From Candidatus Dormiibacterota bacterium (GTDB lineage Bacteria > Chloroflexota > Dormibacteria > CF-121), in assembly GCA_035544955.1 (NCBI GenBank), contig DASZZN010000029.1, positions 62,001-126,000 of the forward strand: 64,000 nucleotides of DNA. Reading direction: 5' to 3'. Under the pieces are notes generated by a model. That model did not search any database. It was not told the origin of the DNA and saw nothing but the letters and a program-made list of their open reading frames with translations. The translations under genes and the position numbers were made by a program. Of the stretch, positions 1 to 8,790 are shown piece after piece (positions within the stretch are counted from its first letter, which is position 1; every line of letters starts with the position of its first letter).

Positions 1-72
1 CCTTTTTAAGGCGCGATATCAAGTTCTGTGTCACCCCGGGGCGAGCGGGAGCACACGGAGGCAAAGGGCGAG

Positions 73-315
73 ATGGAAGTCATCGTATACACCCGACCGG
101 ACTGCGAGAGCAGCCGCCGAATCAAGGAGATCCTGGAGAGCCGCGGCGTCGCGTTCCAGGAGCATATTTGCGCCGACGGCAAGCTCGATGGCAAGGACCT
201 GCGCAACCTCGACATCGAGGTCCGGCAGGTGCCGTTAACGGTGATCGACGGCGTGCCGATCGCCGGGCTACAGCAGGCCAAGATCGAACAAGCGATCGGC
301 TGGATCGGTTTCTAA
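73..315 (+). CDS. Glutaredoxin-like small thiol protein
   Basis: An 80-residue protein with the thioredoxin/glutaredoxin beginning VIVYTRPDC. It continues through a VRQVPLTVIDG segment matching the cis-proline strand (VPxxxI) of glutaredoxins and ends in a short helix. The active site reads C-E-S-S, so only the first cysteine is present (monothiol CxxS arrangement). Glutaredoxins of this class usually transfer reducing equivalents or bind Fe-S clusters, but the substrate cannot be told from sequence. I chose the ATG at 73 because the fold starts directly after it. An in-frame start at 28 would add a charged, non-conserved tail. A GGAG lies about 12 bases upstream. The window begins shortly before the gene, so upstream context is unknown. 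Confidence 0.75.
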   Translation: MEVIVYTRPDCESSRRIKEILESRGVAFQEHICADGKLDGKDLRNLDIEVRQVPLTVIDGVPIAGLQQAKIEQAIGWIGF

Positions 316-371
316 CCGAGTCGCGACCGGCCCGCTAGATCGGCGCGTCAGGCGGCGCGTAGGATGAATTC

Positions 372-587
372 ATGCCCGAGATCGGCAAGCTGCTCATCAT
401 TGTTGGCGGCTTCATCCTCGTGGTCGGGCTCTTTCTGAGCTTGGGCCTCAGGATTCCCTACCTCGGCAAATTGCCGGGCGACATCTCGGTCGACCGTGGC
501 AATGTGCATTTCTACTTTCCGATCGTCACCGGCTTGCTGCTGAGCCTGGTGCTGACGATCCTGCTGAACGCCTTCTTCCGCCGCTGA
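372..587 (+). CDS. DUF2905 family small membrane protein
   Basis: A 71-residue protein with two predicted membrane helices (about residues 7-27 and 47-68). Between them is a conserved loop containing IPYLGKLPGDI and a following aromatic/Pro segment (FYFP), the hallmark of the DUF2905 family. The function of this family is unknown; it sits in the cytoplasmic membrane. The gene follows the glutaredoxin-like gene in the same direction with a 56-base gap, so the two may share a transcript. It converges on dnaJ, with one base between the two stops. Confidence 0.85.
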   Translation: MPEIGKLLIIVGGFILVVGLFLSLGLRIPYLGKLPGDISVDRGNVHFYFPIVTGLLLSLVLTILLNAFFRR

Positions 588-588
588 C

Positions 589-1626
589 TCAGCTGGTCCG
601 GGCTTTGCGGATTCCCTCGTAGAGGTCGCGCACCGCCGGGGTGATCGGCTCCGGGATGCGAATCTCGAGCGTGGCGTAGAGGTCGCCGGGCAGTCCGTCT
701 TTGAGCGCGGGCAAGCCCTTGCCCTTCAGCCGAAAGACTTTGCCCGCCTGGCTCGCAGGCGGGATCTTCAGCTGGAGTTGTCCCCCCGTGAGTGACTGGA
801 TCGTGACCTCGTCGCCGAGCGCGGCTTGGTCGTCGAGTACCGGAAACGGCGTGTAAAGATCCCGGCCCTTGGCCGCGAAACGGTCATGCGGCAGCAGATG
901 GACGCGGAGATAGAGGTCGCCCGCTTCGGCGCCGCGCTGCCCTTCGCCCTTCACCCGGATGCGTGAGCCCTCGATCACGCCCGCCGGGATCTTGACCTGG
1001 ATCTGTCGGCGCGTGGCGCGAACCCCGGCGCCACCGCAGGTCGGGCAGGTGACGCTCTCCATCACGGTGCGGTTGCCTACCTTGCGCCGCTCGGCGGTAA
1101 AGCCCGAGCCGCCGCAGGTGGGGCAGGTCTCAGGCACCTCGGTCTGAATGGTGCGCTCGCCACCTTGCGCTGCCTCTTCGAGCGTGATCTCGATCGGATG
1201 CTCGATGTCCTCGCCGCGCTCCCGAGTGACGCTTCGACCGCGCGTCCCCTCGAAGCCGAAACCGGAAAACCCGCCGCCTTCGCCGGAAAAGTAGGTGTTG
1301 AAGAAGTCGCTGAAATCGCCGAATCCGGCGGCCTGGCCGGCCCCGCGGCTGGGCTGCGACTGGTACTGGCGGCCGAACTCTTGCTCGCGCTCGATCCGTT
1401 CCCAGTCGGCGCCGAGCTGGTCGTATTTCGATCGCTTTTTTGGGTCGCTGAGCACCTCGTAGGCCTCGTTGATTAGCTTGAAGCGGTCGGTGGCCTTGGG
1501 GTCCTTGTTAACGTCGGGATGGAACTGGCGTGCCAGCCGGCGGTAGGCGGACTTGATCTCCTTCTCGGTGGCGGTCCGAGTGACGCCGAGCGTCTGGTAG
1601 TAGTCCTTGTACTGAGGCGTGGCCAT
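589..1626 (-). CDS. dnaJ: DnaJ-family Hsp40 co-chaperone with a single zinc centre
   Basis: A 345-residue Hsp40 that stimulates DnaK ATPase and delivers substrates. The J domain is at the N terminus with HPD at residues 36-38. A Gly/Phe-rich linker follows at about 88-130. A C-terminal peptide-binding beta domain of the DnaJ/CbpA type fills about 145-340. Classical DnaJ carries four CxxCxGxG repeats, but only two are visible here (168-175 and 194-201), enough for one zinc site. The protein is therefore intermediate between type I DnaJ and zinc-free CbpA. Neither grpE nor dnaK is adjacent. The start at 1626 places the J domain ten residues in, as is usual. Confidence 0.9.
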   Translation of the reverse strand: MATPQYKDYYQTLGVTRTATEKEIKSAYRRLARQFHPDVNKDPKATDRFKLINEAYEVLSDPKKRSKYDQLGADWERIEREQEFGRQYQSQPSRGAGQAAGFGDFSDFFNTYFSGEGGGFSGFGFEGTRGRSVTRERGEDIEHPIEITLEEAAQGGERTIQTEVPETCPTCGGSGFTAERRKVGNRTVMESVTCPTCGGAGVRATRRQIQVKIPAGVIEGSRIRVKGEGQRGAEAGDLYLRVHLLPHDRFAAKGRDLYTPFPVLDDQAALGDEVTIQSLTGGQLQLKIPPASQAGKVFRLKGKGLPALKDGLPGDLYATLEIRIPEPITPAVRDLYEGIRKARTS

Positions 1627-1669
1627 GGATTACTCTGTAATGCCCGAAACAGCCCGGACTAAAACGAGG

Positions 1670-3079
1670 TCAGGAGGCGCTGCGGACAGCGGCGTACTCG
1701 CGGCAGTGTTGGACGAACTTGTCGACCAGCAACGGATTCTGCCCGAAGTGCAGGTGCACGTAGCTGGCGAGCAGGTTGGGTGCCACGAAACCCTCGTAGC
1801 CGATGACGTCGCCCTCGGCGTTCTGCATCTGGTAGGCGGGCTTCAGGTCGCCGTTGTGGCCAGTGATGCGGCTCCAGTGGAACTCGTGCCCTCGGTAGAA
1901 CTGCCCGCGCGGTGACAGGATGTTGTCCTCGAGGGTGAGGAGCTGCCGGTAACCGAAGCGATGGATCTCGCCGTCCATCTCGACGTCGACCGGGATCACC
2001 GCCGCCATCCGGTGCGTCGTCCCCGACTCCGTTCGGAGCGAACGTCCCAGGTACATCAGGCCCCCGCACTCCGCGTAGATCGGTACCTCGTTGCGATGGG
2101 CGCGCTGGATCGACTCGGCCATGGCGTGATTGTTCGCCAGTGGTTCGACAAAGATCTCGGGGAAGCCACCGCCGAGGTAGACGCCGGCGATGTCCTGCGG
2201 CAGCTGCGCATCCTCTAGCGGACTGAACGGCACGACCTCGACGCCGTGTTCCTCGAGCAGCTCGAGGTTTTCCGGATAGTAAAAGTTGAAGGCGTCGTCG
2301 TAGGCGACGGCGAGGCGCACAGTCCGCCCGCCGTCGGGTTTTCCCTGGAACACCTTCTTCGGCACAAGCGGCACCAGCTCCGCTTTGTTCGCGATCCGCA
2401 GCAACAGATCGAGGTCGACGTCGCGATCGATCGTCTCCGAGAGCACGCCGATCATCTGATCCCATTCCTTGTTCTCGGTGACCGGTAAGAGACCACGCTG
2501 GCGTTGCGGAATGTCGAACTGCGGCATCGCCGGCAAGGCACCCAGGACCGGCAGCATCGCGTGATCCCAGATCGCGTCCTCGACCGTGCGCCGGTGGGCG
2601 CCGGAGCGAACGTTGTTCAGGAGGACCCCGGCGATTTTGGGCGACTCTCCGTACGTTTTGAAGCCCAAAGCCAGGGCCGCGGCACTCTCGACCATCTCCC
2701 GGACATCGATTACCAGCACGACGGGCGCCTTAATGACGCGAGCGACGTCGGCCGTGCTGCCCTCGGTACTGCCGTCGCGGCCGTCGAAGAGCCCGAGCAT
2801 GCCCTCGACGATCGCCAGGTCGGCGCCGAGCGCACCCTGCGCCAGCACCTGGCGTAGCGCTCCCTCACCCAGCATCCACGAGTCGAGATTGCGGCAGGGC
2901 CGCCCGCTGACGTGCGCCAGGTACGCCGCATCGATGTAGTCAGGACCGACTTTGAAGGATTGGACCGTGAGCCCGCGGGCTTTGAAGGCCGCAATCAACC
3001 CGGCCGTGAGGATGGTCTTGCCGACGTTGCTCGCGGTACCGGCGACGACCAGCCTTGGAGTGCGTACCTCGTCCAGCAT
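1670..3079 (-). CDS. cbiA: Cobyrinate a,c-diamide synthase (CbiA/CobB family)
   Basis: A 469-residue two-domain amidotransferase. The N-terminal dethiobiotin-synthetase-like P-loop domain has GTASNVGKT at residues 14-22, followed by the KVGPDYID segment. The C-terminal class I glutaminase domain contains the nucleophile context YAECGGLMYLG. The family amidates the a and c side chains of cobyrinic acid (or hydrogenobyrinic acid) with glutamine and ATP. A relative, CfbB, amidates Ni-sirohydrochlorin, so the exact substrate is inferred. No other cobalamin gene is in the window. The 109-base upstream gap lacks a recognisable cobalamin riboswitch. It lies between dnaJ and recJ, all on the minus strand. 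Confidence 0.88.
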   Translation of the reverse strand: MLDEVRTPRLVVAGTASNVGKTILTAGLIAAFKARGLTVQSFKVGPDYIDAAYLAHVSGRPCRNLDSWMLGEGALRQVLAQGALGADLAIVEGMLGLFDGRDGSTEGSTADVARVIKAPVVLVIDVREMVESAAALALGFKTYGESPKIAGVLLNNVRSGAHRRTVEDAIWDHAMLPVLGALPAMPQFDIPQRQRGLLPVTENKEWDQMIGVLSETIDRDVDLDLLLRIANKAELVPLVPKKVFQGKPDGGRTVRLAVAYDDAFNFYYPENLELLEEHGVEVVPFSPLEDAQLPQDIAGVYLGGGFPEIFVEPLANNHAMAESIQRAHRNEVPIYAECGGLMYLGRSLRTESGTTHRMAAVIPVDVEMDGEIHRFGYRQLLTLEDNILSPRGQFYRGHEFHWSRITGHNGDLKPAYQMQNAEGDVIGYEGFVAPNLLASYVHLHFGQNPLLVDKFVQHCREYAAVRSAS

Positions 3080-3188
3080 GCTTGCCTCGCTATTGCTTGC
3101 TCAACAAGGTGCCTCTTCCCCCAAAGCACCTGCCTGAGGGCTACCGTAGCACAGCGCTTGCGCCCGAGTAAAGACGGGCTAAGGCGCT

Positions 3189-4994
3189 TTACACGCCGGC
3201 GAGAACGAGCGCCGGCTGCACCGCCGGTCGGAGGTCCCTGAGATGCAACCGGATTCGATCCAGGCCGTCCCAGCGCTCGCACTGCAGCGCGTACACGACA
3301 TCGATCCGCCGGCCACTCGGGAGGTGCGGTGCCACGGCCGCCTTGTCGAACGCGATCGCTTCCGCGCTCGCCGTCCGATCGCGCAACTGCACGCGCAGAT
3401 GGCGGCGATCCGAGCCGAACGTCTCGGTCCGCACGACCTCGACCTCCTTGCTGAGAAGTAACGGCTCGCGATTGCCGACCCCGAAAGGGGCGAGCATTTG
3501 GAGTTCGTAATGCAGGCTTGGCTTGAGGTCGGCGAAGGCCGCCGTCGCCTCGATGGTGATCGGCCGCGAGAATGCATCGCCGTTCAAGCGACTCGTCGTG
3601 TATTGCTCGAGGCATTCCTTCAACTCGGCAAAGCGACTCTTGAGCACGGTGAGCCCAGCCGCCATCGCGTGCCCGCCAAATCGATGCAGGAGCGGCGCGC
3701 AATCCTGAAGGCAATCCACCAGGTGAAAACTCTCGATACTCCGCGCCGAGCCACGCCATTCATCACCCTCGGTATTGAAGATGAACGTCGGCCGGTAGAA
3801 CTCTTCAACCAACCGGCTGGCCGCCAACCCGAGCACGCCAAGCGGCCAGTGGTCGGCGCCCATGACGATCACCGCAGCCCCGTTGTCGAGCTCGGCGACC
3901 TGCGTCCTCGCCTCGCGCACGATCTCCGCGGTCAGTTGCTGGCGCTGCGCGTTCTGATCGTGAAGCCGCTGAGCGAACGGATCCGCTTCCTCCCGGCTCT
4001 CGGCCATCAACAACTGGAGGGCGAGCATCGCATCTTCCATCCGTCCGGCCGCATTGATCCGCGGCCCGAGTTGGAAGGCGAGGTGCTCCGCCGTCACCGG
4101 CGCCGTGATGCCGGCGACGGCGAGCAATGCCGCGCACCCCGGACTGGGAGCCTCGCTCAGGCGGCGAAGGCCGGCGCGCACGATGGCGCGGTTTTCCGCG
4201 CGTAGCGGCACGACATCAGCGACGGTTCCCAGCGCCACGGCGTCGAGGGACGCGCCGGGGTCGAGTTTTCCGGGAAAGACGCGCCGCTCGAGCGCGACGA
4301 GCAATTTGTAGGCGACCCCGCAGGCGGCAAGCCCATCAAAGGGATAGGCGCAGTCGGGCTGCTTGGGGTTGATGAGCGCGTCGACCGCGGGGCGCTGCGC
4401 GCCCACCTCATGGTGGTCGGTGACGATCAGCCGCATGCCCTGCGGCCTCCCCGCGGCAGCCTCAACCGAGTTCGTCCCGCAGTCGCAGGTGATGACGAGC
4501 CTCGCGCCGCGCGCGTGCAGGTCGTTGAGCGCTTCGAGATTCAGGCCGTAGCCTTCGGTGAAGCGATTGGGGATATAGGTGATAACATCGGCGCCCACCG
4601 AGCGAAGGCCGCGTGCCAGCGTGACACACGCGGTGACACCATCCGCGTCGTAGTCGCCGTAGACCGCGATGCGCTCGCCGGCCGCGATCGTCTGCGCGAT
4701 CAGATCGCACGCCACCGCCATGTCCTTCAGCAGGAAGGGATCAGGGGCTCCTTCGAGGTCGGTCTGCAGCCAGGGGTCGAGCTGACTCTGGCGCACGACG
4801 CCGCGACCGTGCAGGATCTGCCGGAATACCGGGGAGAAGGCCTCAAGTCCTGGTTGAGCCCGAAGCGGCTCGGGGAGTTTCCAGTTCCGGCGTTCCTTCT
4901 TCAAGGCCGCCCGCAGTATGGCACCGGTTTGCGACAGCTGCGTGTCGAAGTTATCCACAGCGGTCCGCGTCACATCAGTGTGAACGGCCAGCAC
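3189..4994 (-). CDS. recJ: Single-stranded-DNA-specific exonuclease RecJ
   Basis: A 601-residue DHH phosphoesterase that degrades single-stranded DNA 5' to 3' in recombination and mismatch repair. The phosphoesterase motifs are visible: DYDADG at 114-119, DCG at 171-173 and DHH at 193-195. The DHHA1 domain carries FGGHAMAAGL around residue 440, and an OB-like domain follows. The length is normal for the family. The start is uncertain. The ATG at 4994 gives about 30 non-conserved residues, whereas an in-frame TTG at 4904 would begin just before the RNWKLPE stretch where RecJ homology normally begins. The gene is divergent from a small membrane protein gene. Confidence 0.92.
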   Translation of the reverse strand: MLAVHTDVTRTAVDNFDTQLSQTGAILRAALKKERRNWKLPEPLRAQPGLEAFSPVFRQILHGRGVVRQSQLDPWLQTDLEGAPDPFLLKDMAVACDLIAQTIAAGERIAVYGDYDADGVTACVTLARGLRSVGADVITYIPNRFTEGYGLNLEALNDLHARGARLVITCDCGTNSVEAAAGRPQGMRLIVTDHHEVGAQRPAVDALINPKQPDCAYPFDGLAACGVAYKLLVALERRVFPGKLDPGASLDAVALGTVADVVPLRAENRAIVRAGLRRLSEAPSPGCAALLAVAGITAPVTAEHLAFQLGPRINAAGRMEDAMLALQLLMAESREEADPFAQRLHDQNAQRQQLTAEIVREARTQVAELDNGAAVIVMGADHWPLGVLGLAASRLVEEFYRPTFIFNTEGDEWRGSARSIESFHLVDCLQDCAPLLHRFGGHAMAAGLTVLKSRFAELKECLEQYTTSRLNGDAFSRPITIEATAAFADLKPSLHYELQMLAPFGVGNREPLLLSKEVEVVRTETFGSDRRHLRVQLRDRTASAEAIAFDKAAVAPHLPSGRRIDVVYALQCERWDGLDRIRLHLRDLRPAVQPALVLAGV

Positions 4995-5294
4995 ACACCG
5001 CAGACTCTCGTGATCGTCGTCGGCGTCTTCGCCGCGGTAGGCGCCGCGGCGACGCTGTACCTAGGCGCGGACATGCTTGCGGTTCAGCTGCAGCCCGACA
5101 CACGAAGATTCCAAGACCTCATCAGAGTGGGTCAGGTCCTGGTGCTTTTCCTCGTTGGCATCACCGCCTGCGTGGGAGTCGGCGCCGGGATCGGTGGCCT
5201 GGCTCTCACGACCGGGCGCGGTCGACTCGGGTTCGGTGCCGCCATTGCCATTACGCTGGTCGGCCTGGGCTGCGCGGTGCTAGCTCTACGCTAA
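4980..5294 (+). CDS. Small hypothetical membrane protein
   Basis: From the GTG at 4980 the frame encodes 104 residues with three hydrophobic segments: about 10-30 (Val/Ala-rich), 48-72 and 82-102. The loops between them are short and polar. I do not recognise a family. The start overlaps the 5' end of the longest recJ reading by 15 bases; if recJ begins at its internal TTG the two genes are cleanly divergent. No Shine-Dalgarno is apparent before the GTG. Support is compositional only: a long continuous hydrophobic pattern with no opposing gene over 4995-5294. Confidence 0.5.
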   Translation: MNGQHTPQTLVIVVGVFAAVGAAATLYLGADMLAVQLQPDTRRFQDLIRVGQVLVLFLVGITACVGVGAGIGGLALTTGRGRLGFGAAIAITLVGLGCAVLALR

Positions 5295-5451
5295 GCAGCT
5301 TCGGCGCCAAGGTCAGGTGTGCAAGAGGACCTGTCGGAATGCGACCGTTGTCGGTGGCTGCAACTCGCAGGTTGCCTACCGGGTCCACCGCCACCCCACT
5401 TGGATTATTGAGCCGGACAGATGTGGCCGGGCCGCCGTCGCCCGAGTGAAC

Positions 5452-6330
5452 TCAGTGGGTCGGGCGGCATTCCTCCAGGACGCGCCGCGCGGACTCGACA
5501 TCACCGCGGCGGACCACCAGGATCCGAACGATGGGAAGATCGACGCCCGTCGCCAGACGTTCCACCTGCGTTCGAGTCTCCCCGGGTCTGCCCGCGGCGG
5601 CGACGCGAGCGATGAATTCCGGGTTGGGCGCGGCGCCCGTTGCCTCGATCCGACGGAGCTCCTCCCCGAAGTCCATCCGTTCGAAGTGGCGTCGATAAGC
5701 GGGCACGCGCAGGGCGTATCCCAGCGCGGCAGCCGCCACCGTCCTGCGAGCCAGCTCGACATCAGGATCAACGGCCGTTCGGATGTACTCGATCACTCGA
5801 GGCACACGGCGACCAGCGGCGTTCGCGGCGTCAGCCAGCTGCTGGCGCGACCACGCGACCTGCTCTGCGGTGCACCAGTTCAACGCGACCCCATCGGCGA
5901 GCTCCGCCGCCAGGCGCAGCATCAACGGGCCGAGGGCGGCGAGGTAGAGCGGCAACTCTGGCGGATGGCGCTTCTGAAGGTCGAGTAGATACGGGCGCAT
6001 CGCCTCGGCTGGATGGGGCATCTGCCCACTGCCCACGCCGAGCGTGAATCGACCCCCGGTTTTCTCCCACACAGCGCGAGCTTGTTCCGCATAGAACTCC
6101 GGCGGCTGGCCGGAAGCGGGAACGACGGAAATCCCAACCGGCAGTCCACTTGCTGCATGCCAGCGCAGACAGCGATCGAACGCCGCCGCGTCGGCACGAG
6201 ACGGCGTCCAGGCGGAGTGGTAACCGAGCTCGGCGGCCAACCGAACGAGGTGCGCCTCGTCGGTGTCGCTCAGGCCCTGGTCGGGATCAATGCTAAAGCC
6301 GGCTCCCAAATCATTAATGCGTGACCGCAT
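5452..6330 (-). CDS. LLM-class flavin/F420-dependent oxidoreductase
   Basis: A 292-residue bacterial luciferase-like TIM-barrel protein. The family uses reduced F420 or FMN. Visible marks are GYHSAWTPSRAD after the first helix, the phosphate-binding stretch RFTLGVGSGQ, and YLAALGPLMLRLAAELADGVALNW, typical of LLM proteins. I chose the ATG at 6330 (protein MRSRINDLGAG) because it leaves an 8-base gap after the upstream transporter stop. The longer reading would run 50 low-complexity residues into that gene. The substrate is unknown. It is probably co-transcribed with the EamA transporter, whose base composition differs. Confidence 0.8.
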   Translation of the reverse strand: MRSRINDLGAGFSIDPDQGLSDTDEAHLVRLAAELGYHSAWTPSRADAAAFDRCLRWHAASGLPVGISVVPASGQPPEFYAEQARAVWEKTGGRFTLGVGSGQMPHPAEAMRPYLLDLQKRHPPELPLYLAALGPLMLRLAAELADGVALNWCTAEQVAWSRQQLADAANAAGRRVPRVIEYIRTAVDPDVELARRTVAAAALGYALRVPAYRRHFERMDFGEELRRIEATGAAPNPEFIARVAAAGRPGETRTQVERLATGVDLPIVRILVVRRGDVESARRVLEECRPTH

Positions 6331-6338
6331 GGCCGCGT

Positions 6339-7376
6339 CTAGGCTGCGGCGGGCTCCTGCACGACGACTGGCGGCACTCGCTCCTTCGTGTAGTTCAACA
6401 GCAGAATCACGACAATCAACAGGCCGGTACCGATTGCCTGGTTTAGTTGAGCGTAAGCGGGCAGTGCTTGGCCAAACCCCCACGGGTACGGTAGCGGCGC
6501 TAGAAGTTGAATCGTGACCGGCAGAGCAAGCTCGGCAATCGTAGCGAGGGACGCGGGGGTGCTTGCCAGCCCGCGATAGTACACAAGCAGGCCGATCACG
6601 CCCGGAACAATCGCGATGTAGAGCAAATTCGGAACGAAGTCCGAAATTGTGTAGTGACCGAAGCCGCCGAGGCCGCTCTCAACTACGACGAGCACGGCCA
6701 AGATCGGTAGTGCCAAGGTAAATCGCAGAGCAGTCGTGGTGCGAAATGAGATCGTTCCCAGAACAAATCGTCCGAGTACGGTGCCGGCGGCCCACAGGAA
6801 CGCCGCGCCAAGGGCCTCCAGACCAGCTTCCAAGCGCACTGCCGCTGTGCTCGCGACCTGCTGACCTTGAAGGAGCCTGAAGGGTTCAGATAAATCGCGC
6901 GCAAAAACAACGATGTAAACGCCGACCAGCGCCATAACCACCGTTGGCCAGAACCAGCGCCGCCGCCGTTCTCCGAGGATGACCCACGCCAATGTCATCG
7001 CAATCAACGGCTGAGTCATCTGGGCGACGTAGGTAACGGCAAATACGTGATGAGAGAAGGACTTTGTAAACAACCATGTGGCCAAGGCTTGTGGTCCGAC
7101 GCCAATGACAATTAGGGAAACCCACTGCCGGGCGGTTAACCGGCCGAGTTCGTTCCAGCCGCCAACCAGGAGCGGGAGAAGGAAGATCGTTACAAGCGCA
7201 TCCTCCGCAAACACAATCTGAGATGCGGTCAGATGGCTGGTCAGGGGGTTGCGGAAATACGCGTCGGAAACCCAGATCACGGCAGCGATCGCAACCACCA
7301 CGACCGAGAAGCGGTCGATAAAACTGGGCCGCCCGCCAGGCGCTGCGGTTTGCGTTCTTGTCGTCGGGACGGCCAT
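6339..7376 (-). CDS. EamA/DMT-superfamily transporter
   Basis: About 345 residues with roughly ten hydrophobic helices in two EamA repeats. The first repeat contains YVAQMTQPLIAMTLAWVILG and the second contains GLASTPASLATIAELALPV, the usual end-of-repeat helices of drug/metabolite transporters. The substrate is unknown. An AAAGGAG sequence lies 8 bases before the ATG at 7376, which supports the MAVPTTRT start over longer readings. The DNA is visibly poorer in GC than its neighbours; for example 7021-7080 is about 47% G+C. Acquisition by transfer is therefore plausible. An oxidoreductase gene follows 8 bases after its stop. Confidence 0.85.
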   Translation of the reverse strand: MAVPTTRTQTAAPGGRPSFIDRFSVVVVAIAAVIWVSDAYFRNPLTSHLTASQIVFAEDALVTIFLLPLLVGGWNELGRLTARQWVSLIVIGVGPQALATWLFTKSFSHHVFAVTYVAQMTQPLIAMTLAWVILGERRRRWFWPTVVMALVGVYIVVFARDLSEPFRLLQGQQVASTAAVRLEAGLEALGAAFLWAAGTVLGRFVLGTISFRTTTALRFTLALPILAVLVVVESGLGGFGHYTISDFVPNLLYIAIVPGVIGLLVYYRGLASTPASLATIAELALPVTIQLLAPLPYPWGFGQALPAYAQLNQAIGTGLLIVVILLLNYTKERVPPVVVQEPAAA

Positions 7377-7606
7377 CGTCATTACTCCTTTGGCCGCCGG
7401 GGCAGAAATCGGGCGCACGGTAGGTACGCTCCGAGGGCCTTCTTTCATCCCGACTGTACGGTCGGCCCCGGAGTGGGCGCTACGCCTTCACCGGGTCATG
7501 CGCCGTAGGGCGCTCGCGGGCTATACCGCCGATCAGGGAGTTACACCCCTGCCCCGAAGACCAAACTAAGAATAGCAGTCGGACGGAACTGTCGCCGCCG
7601 GACGAT

Positions 7607-8746
7607 TCAGGAAATGCCGTCAGCCGGCGCTTGGACCGGCACCAGATCCTTTCCGACCACGACCTTGACGCGCTGCACCTGGTTGTTGCAGACGCCATGC
7701 GCGTTCCACGGCGCGGTCAGCGGCTGAACGTTCCCCGTCGCGTCGGTCGCACGGCAGCAGAGCTCGTACTCACCAGCCCGATCGGCGCCCCACGCATAGC
7801 GCCATGATTGCCAGCCGAAATCCCCACCGTCTCCAGCGAGCTCGGCATCCGCCCAGGATCCATCTCCGTCGGTGCTGATCTCAACGCGAACGATGCGTCC
7901 CCGGCCTGACCACGCCCGACCGTCGAGGATGCAGGTTCCCAGGCCGAGCTGGCGCGTCCGTGGCAGGAAATGCGGGATGCCAGGCGGCACCATCAGCGAG
8001 CGGGGCAGCATCCGCGTCACGGGCTCGCCCAACTCGTCCCAGGTGCTGGTGACGTGATAGGCGGGCTCCTGTTGATAACCGCGAAACGGCTGCGTCACGA
8101 CCGTGATCGACCGGAGCCACTTGACGTGGGTCATGCCGTACCAGCCCGGCACCACGAGACGCAATGGGAACCCGTGTTGCGGCGGGAGCGGTTGCCCGTT
8201 GATCGCATAGGCGAGGAAGACTTCGTCGCGGTTGGCCTCCGCCATGGTCAGGCTGCGCTCGTAGTGCTGCTCAACACCGCCCTGGACACCCCGATCGATG
8301 CCCGTGAAGACCACCTCAACGGCGCCGTCGAGAGGTCCGGCCGCCTCCAGCAGCGACCGTAGCGGGGTGCCGGTCCATTCCGCATTCCCCACCGCCTCGA
8401 AGAGCCATGGCTGGCTGACCGGACGGGGCGAAAGGTTGGCCCGGCCGTTGCCGGCACACTCCAGCGTCACAACCCGGGTGACCGCCGGCCGGCGCTTGAT
8501 ATCGTCGAGCGTCAAGGTGAGCGGCTCGCGCACGTGGCCGCCGATCACGAGCTCCCACTGGGATGGGTCGACCCGCGGAATGTCGAAGTGGATCAGCAAG
8601 TAGTGCAGGCCGATCGGGGTGATCGGGTACTGGAGGGCCTCGAGTGGCAAGGAGTGATTCCTGACGCCCAGTTGCAGCTCATCGAGCGAGACCTCCGGGC
8701 TGGTCGACAGCAGGTGGGTCGCCACCGGCTTGGCTACGGTGCTCAT
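7607..8746 (-). CDS. Molybdopterin-dependent oxidoreductase, sulfite-oxidase fold
   Basis: A 379-residue protein of the sulfite oxidase/nitrate reductase Mo family. The Mo-ligating cysteine is in LECAGNGR (Cys97). Other conserved parts are the molybdopterin-binding stretch [20 protein letters not shown] and a C-terminal Ig-like dimerisation domain from about residue 270. There is no Tat or Sec signal and no heme domain, so it appears to be cytoplasmic or paired with a separate electron carrier. Sulfite oxidation is the family's best known activity, but the substrate here is not proven. The start at 8746 (MSTVAKP) removes a basic, non-conserved tail. It lies 44 bases downstream of purH in the same direction and may be the last gene of that transcript. 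Confidence 0.85.
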   Translation of the reverse strand: MSTVAKPVATHLLSTSPEVSLDELQLGVRNHSLPLEALQYPITPIGLHYLLIHFDIPRVDPSQWELVIGGHVREPLTLTLDDIKRRPAVTRVVTLECAGNGRANLSPRPVSQPWLFEAVGNAEWTGTPLRSLLEAAGPLDGAVEVVFTGIDRGVQGGVEQHYERSLTMAEANRDEVFLAYAINGQPLPPQHGFPLRLVVPGWYGMTHVKWLRSITVVTQPFRGYQQEPAYHVTSTWDELGEPVTRMLPRSLMVPPGIPHFLPRTRQLGLGTCILDGRAWSGRGRIVRVEISTDGDGSWADAELAGDGGDFGWQSWRYAWGADRAGEYELCCRATDATGNVQPLTAPWNAHGVCNNQVQRVKVVVGKDLVPVQAPADGIS

Positions 8747-8790
8747 CCGAGTCAGGCCACGATAGCGCTTCCCGATGCCCCTCGGCAAGC

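Noticed and set aside
3105-3140. Hairpin with AGGTGC/GCACCT arms upstream of cbiA as a terminator
   Set aside because: The stem is short, with a large loop and no T run.
3080-3188. Possible cobalamin riboswitch before cbiA
   Set aside because: The gap is only about 109 bases, no B12-box sequence is seen and only a weak six-pair hairpin can be drawn.
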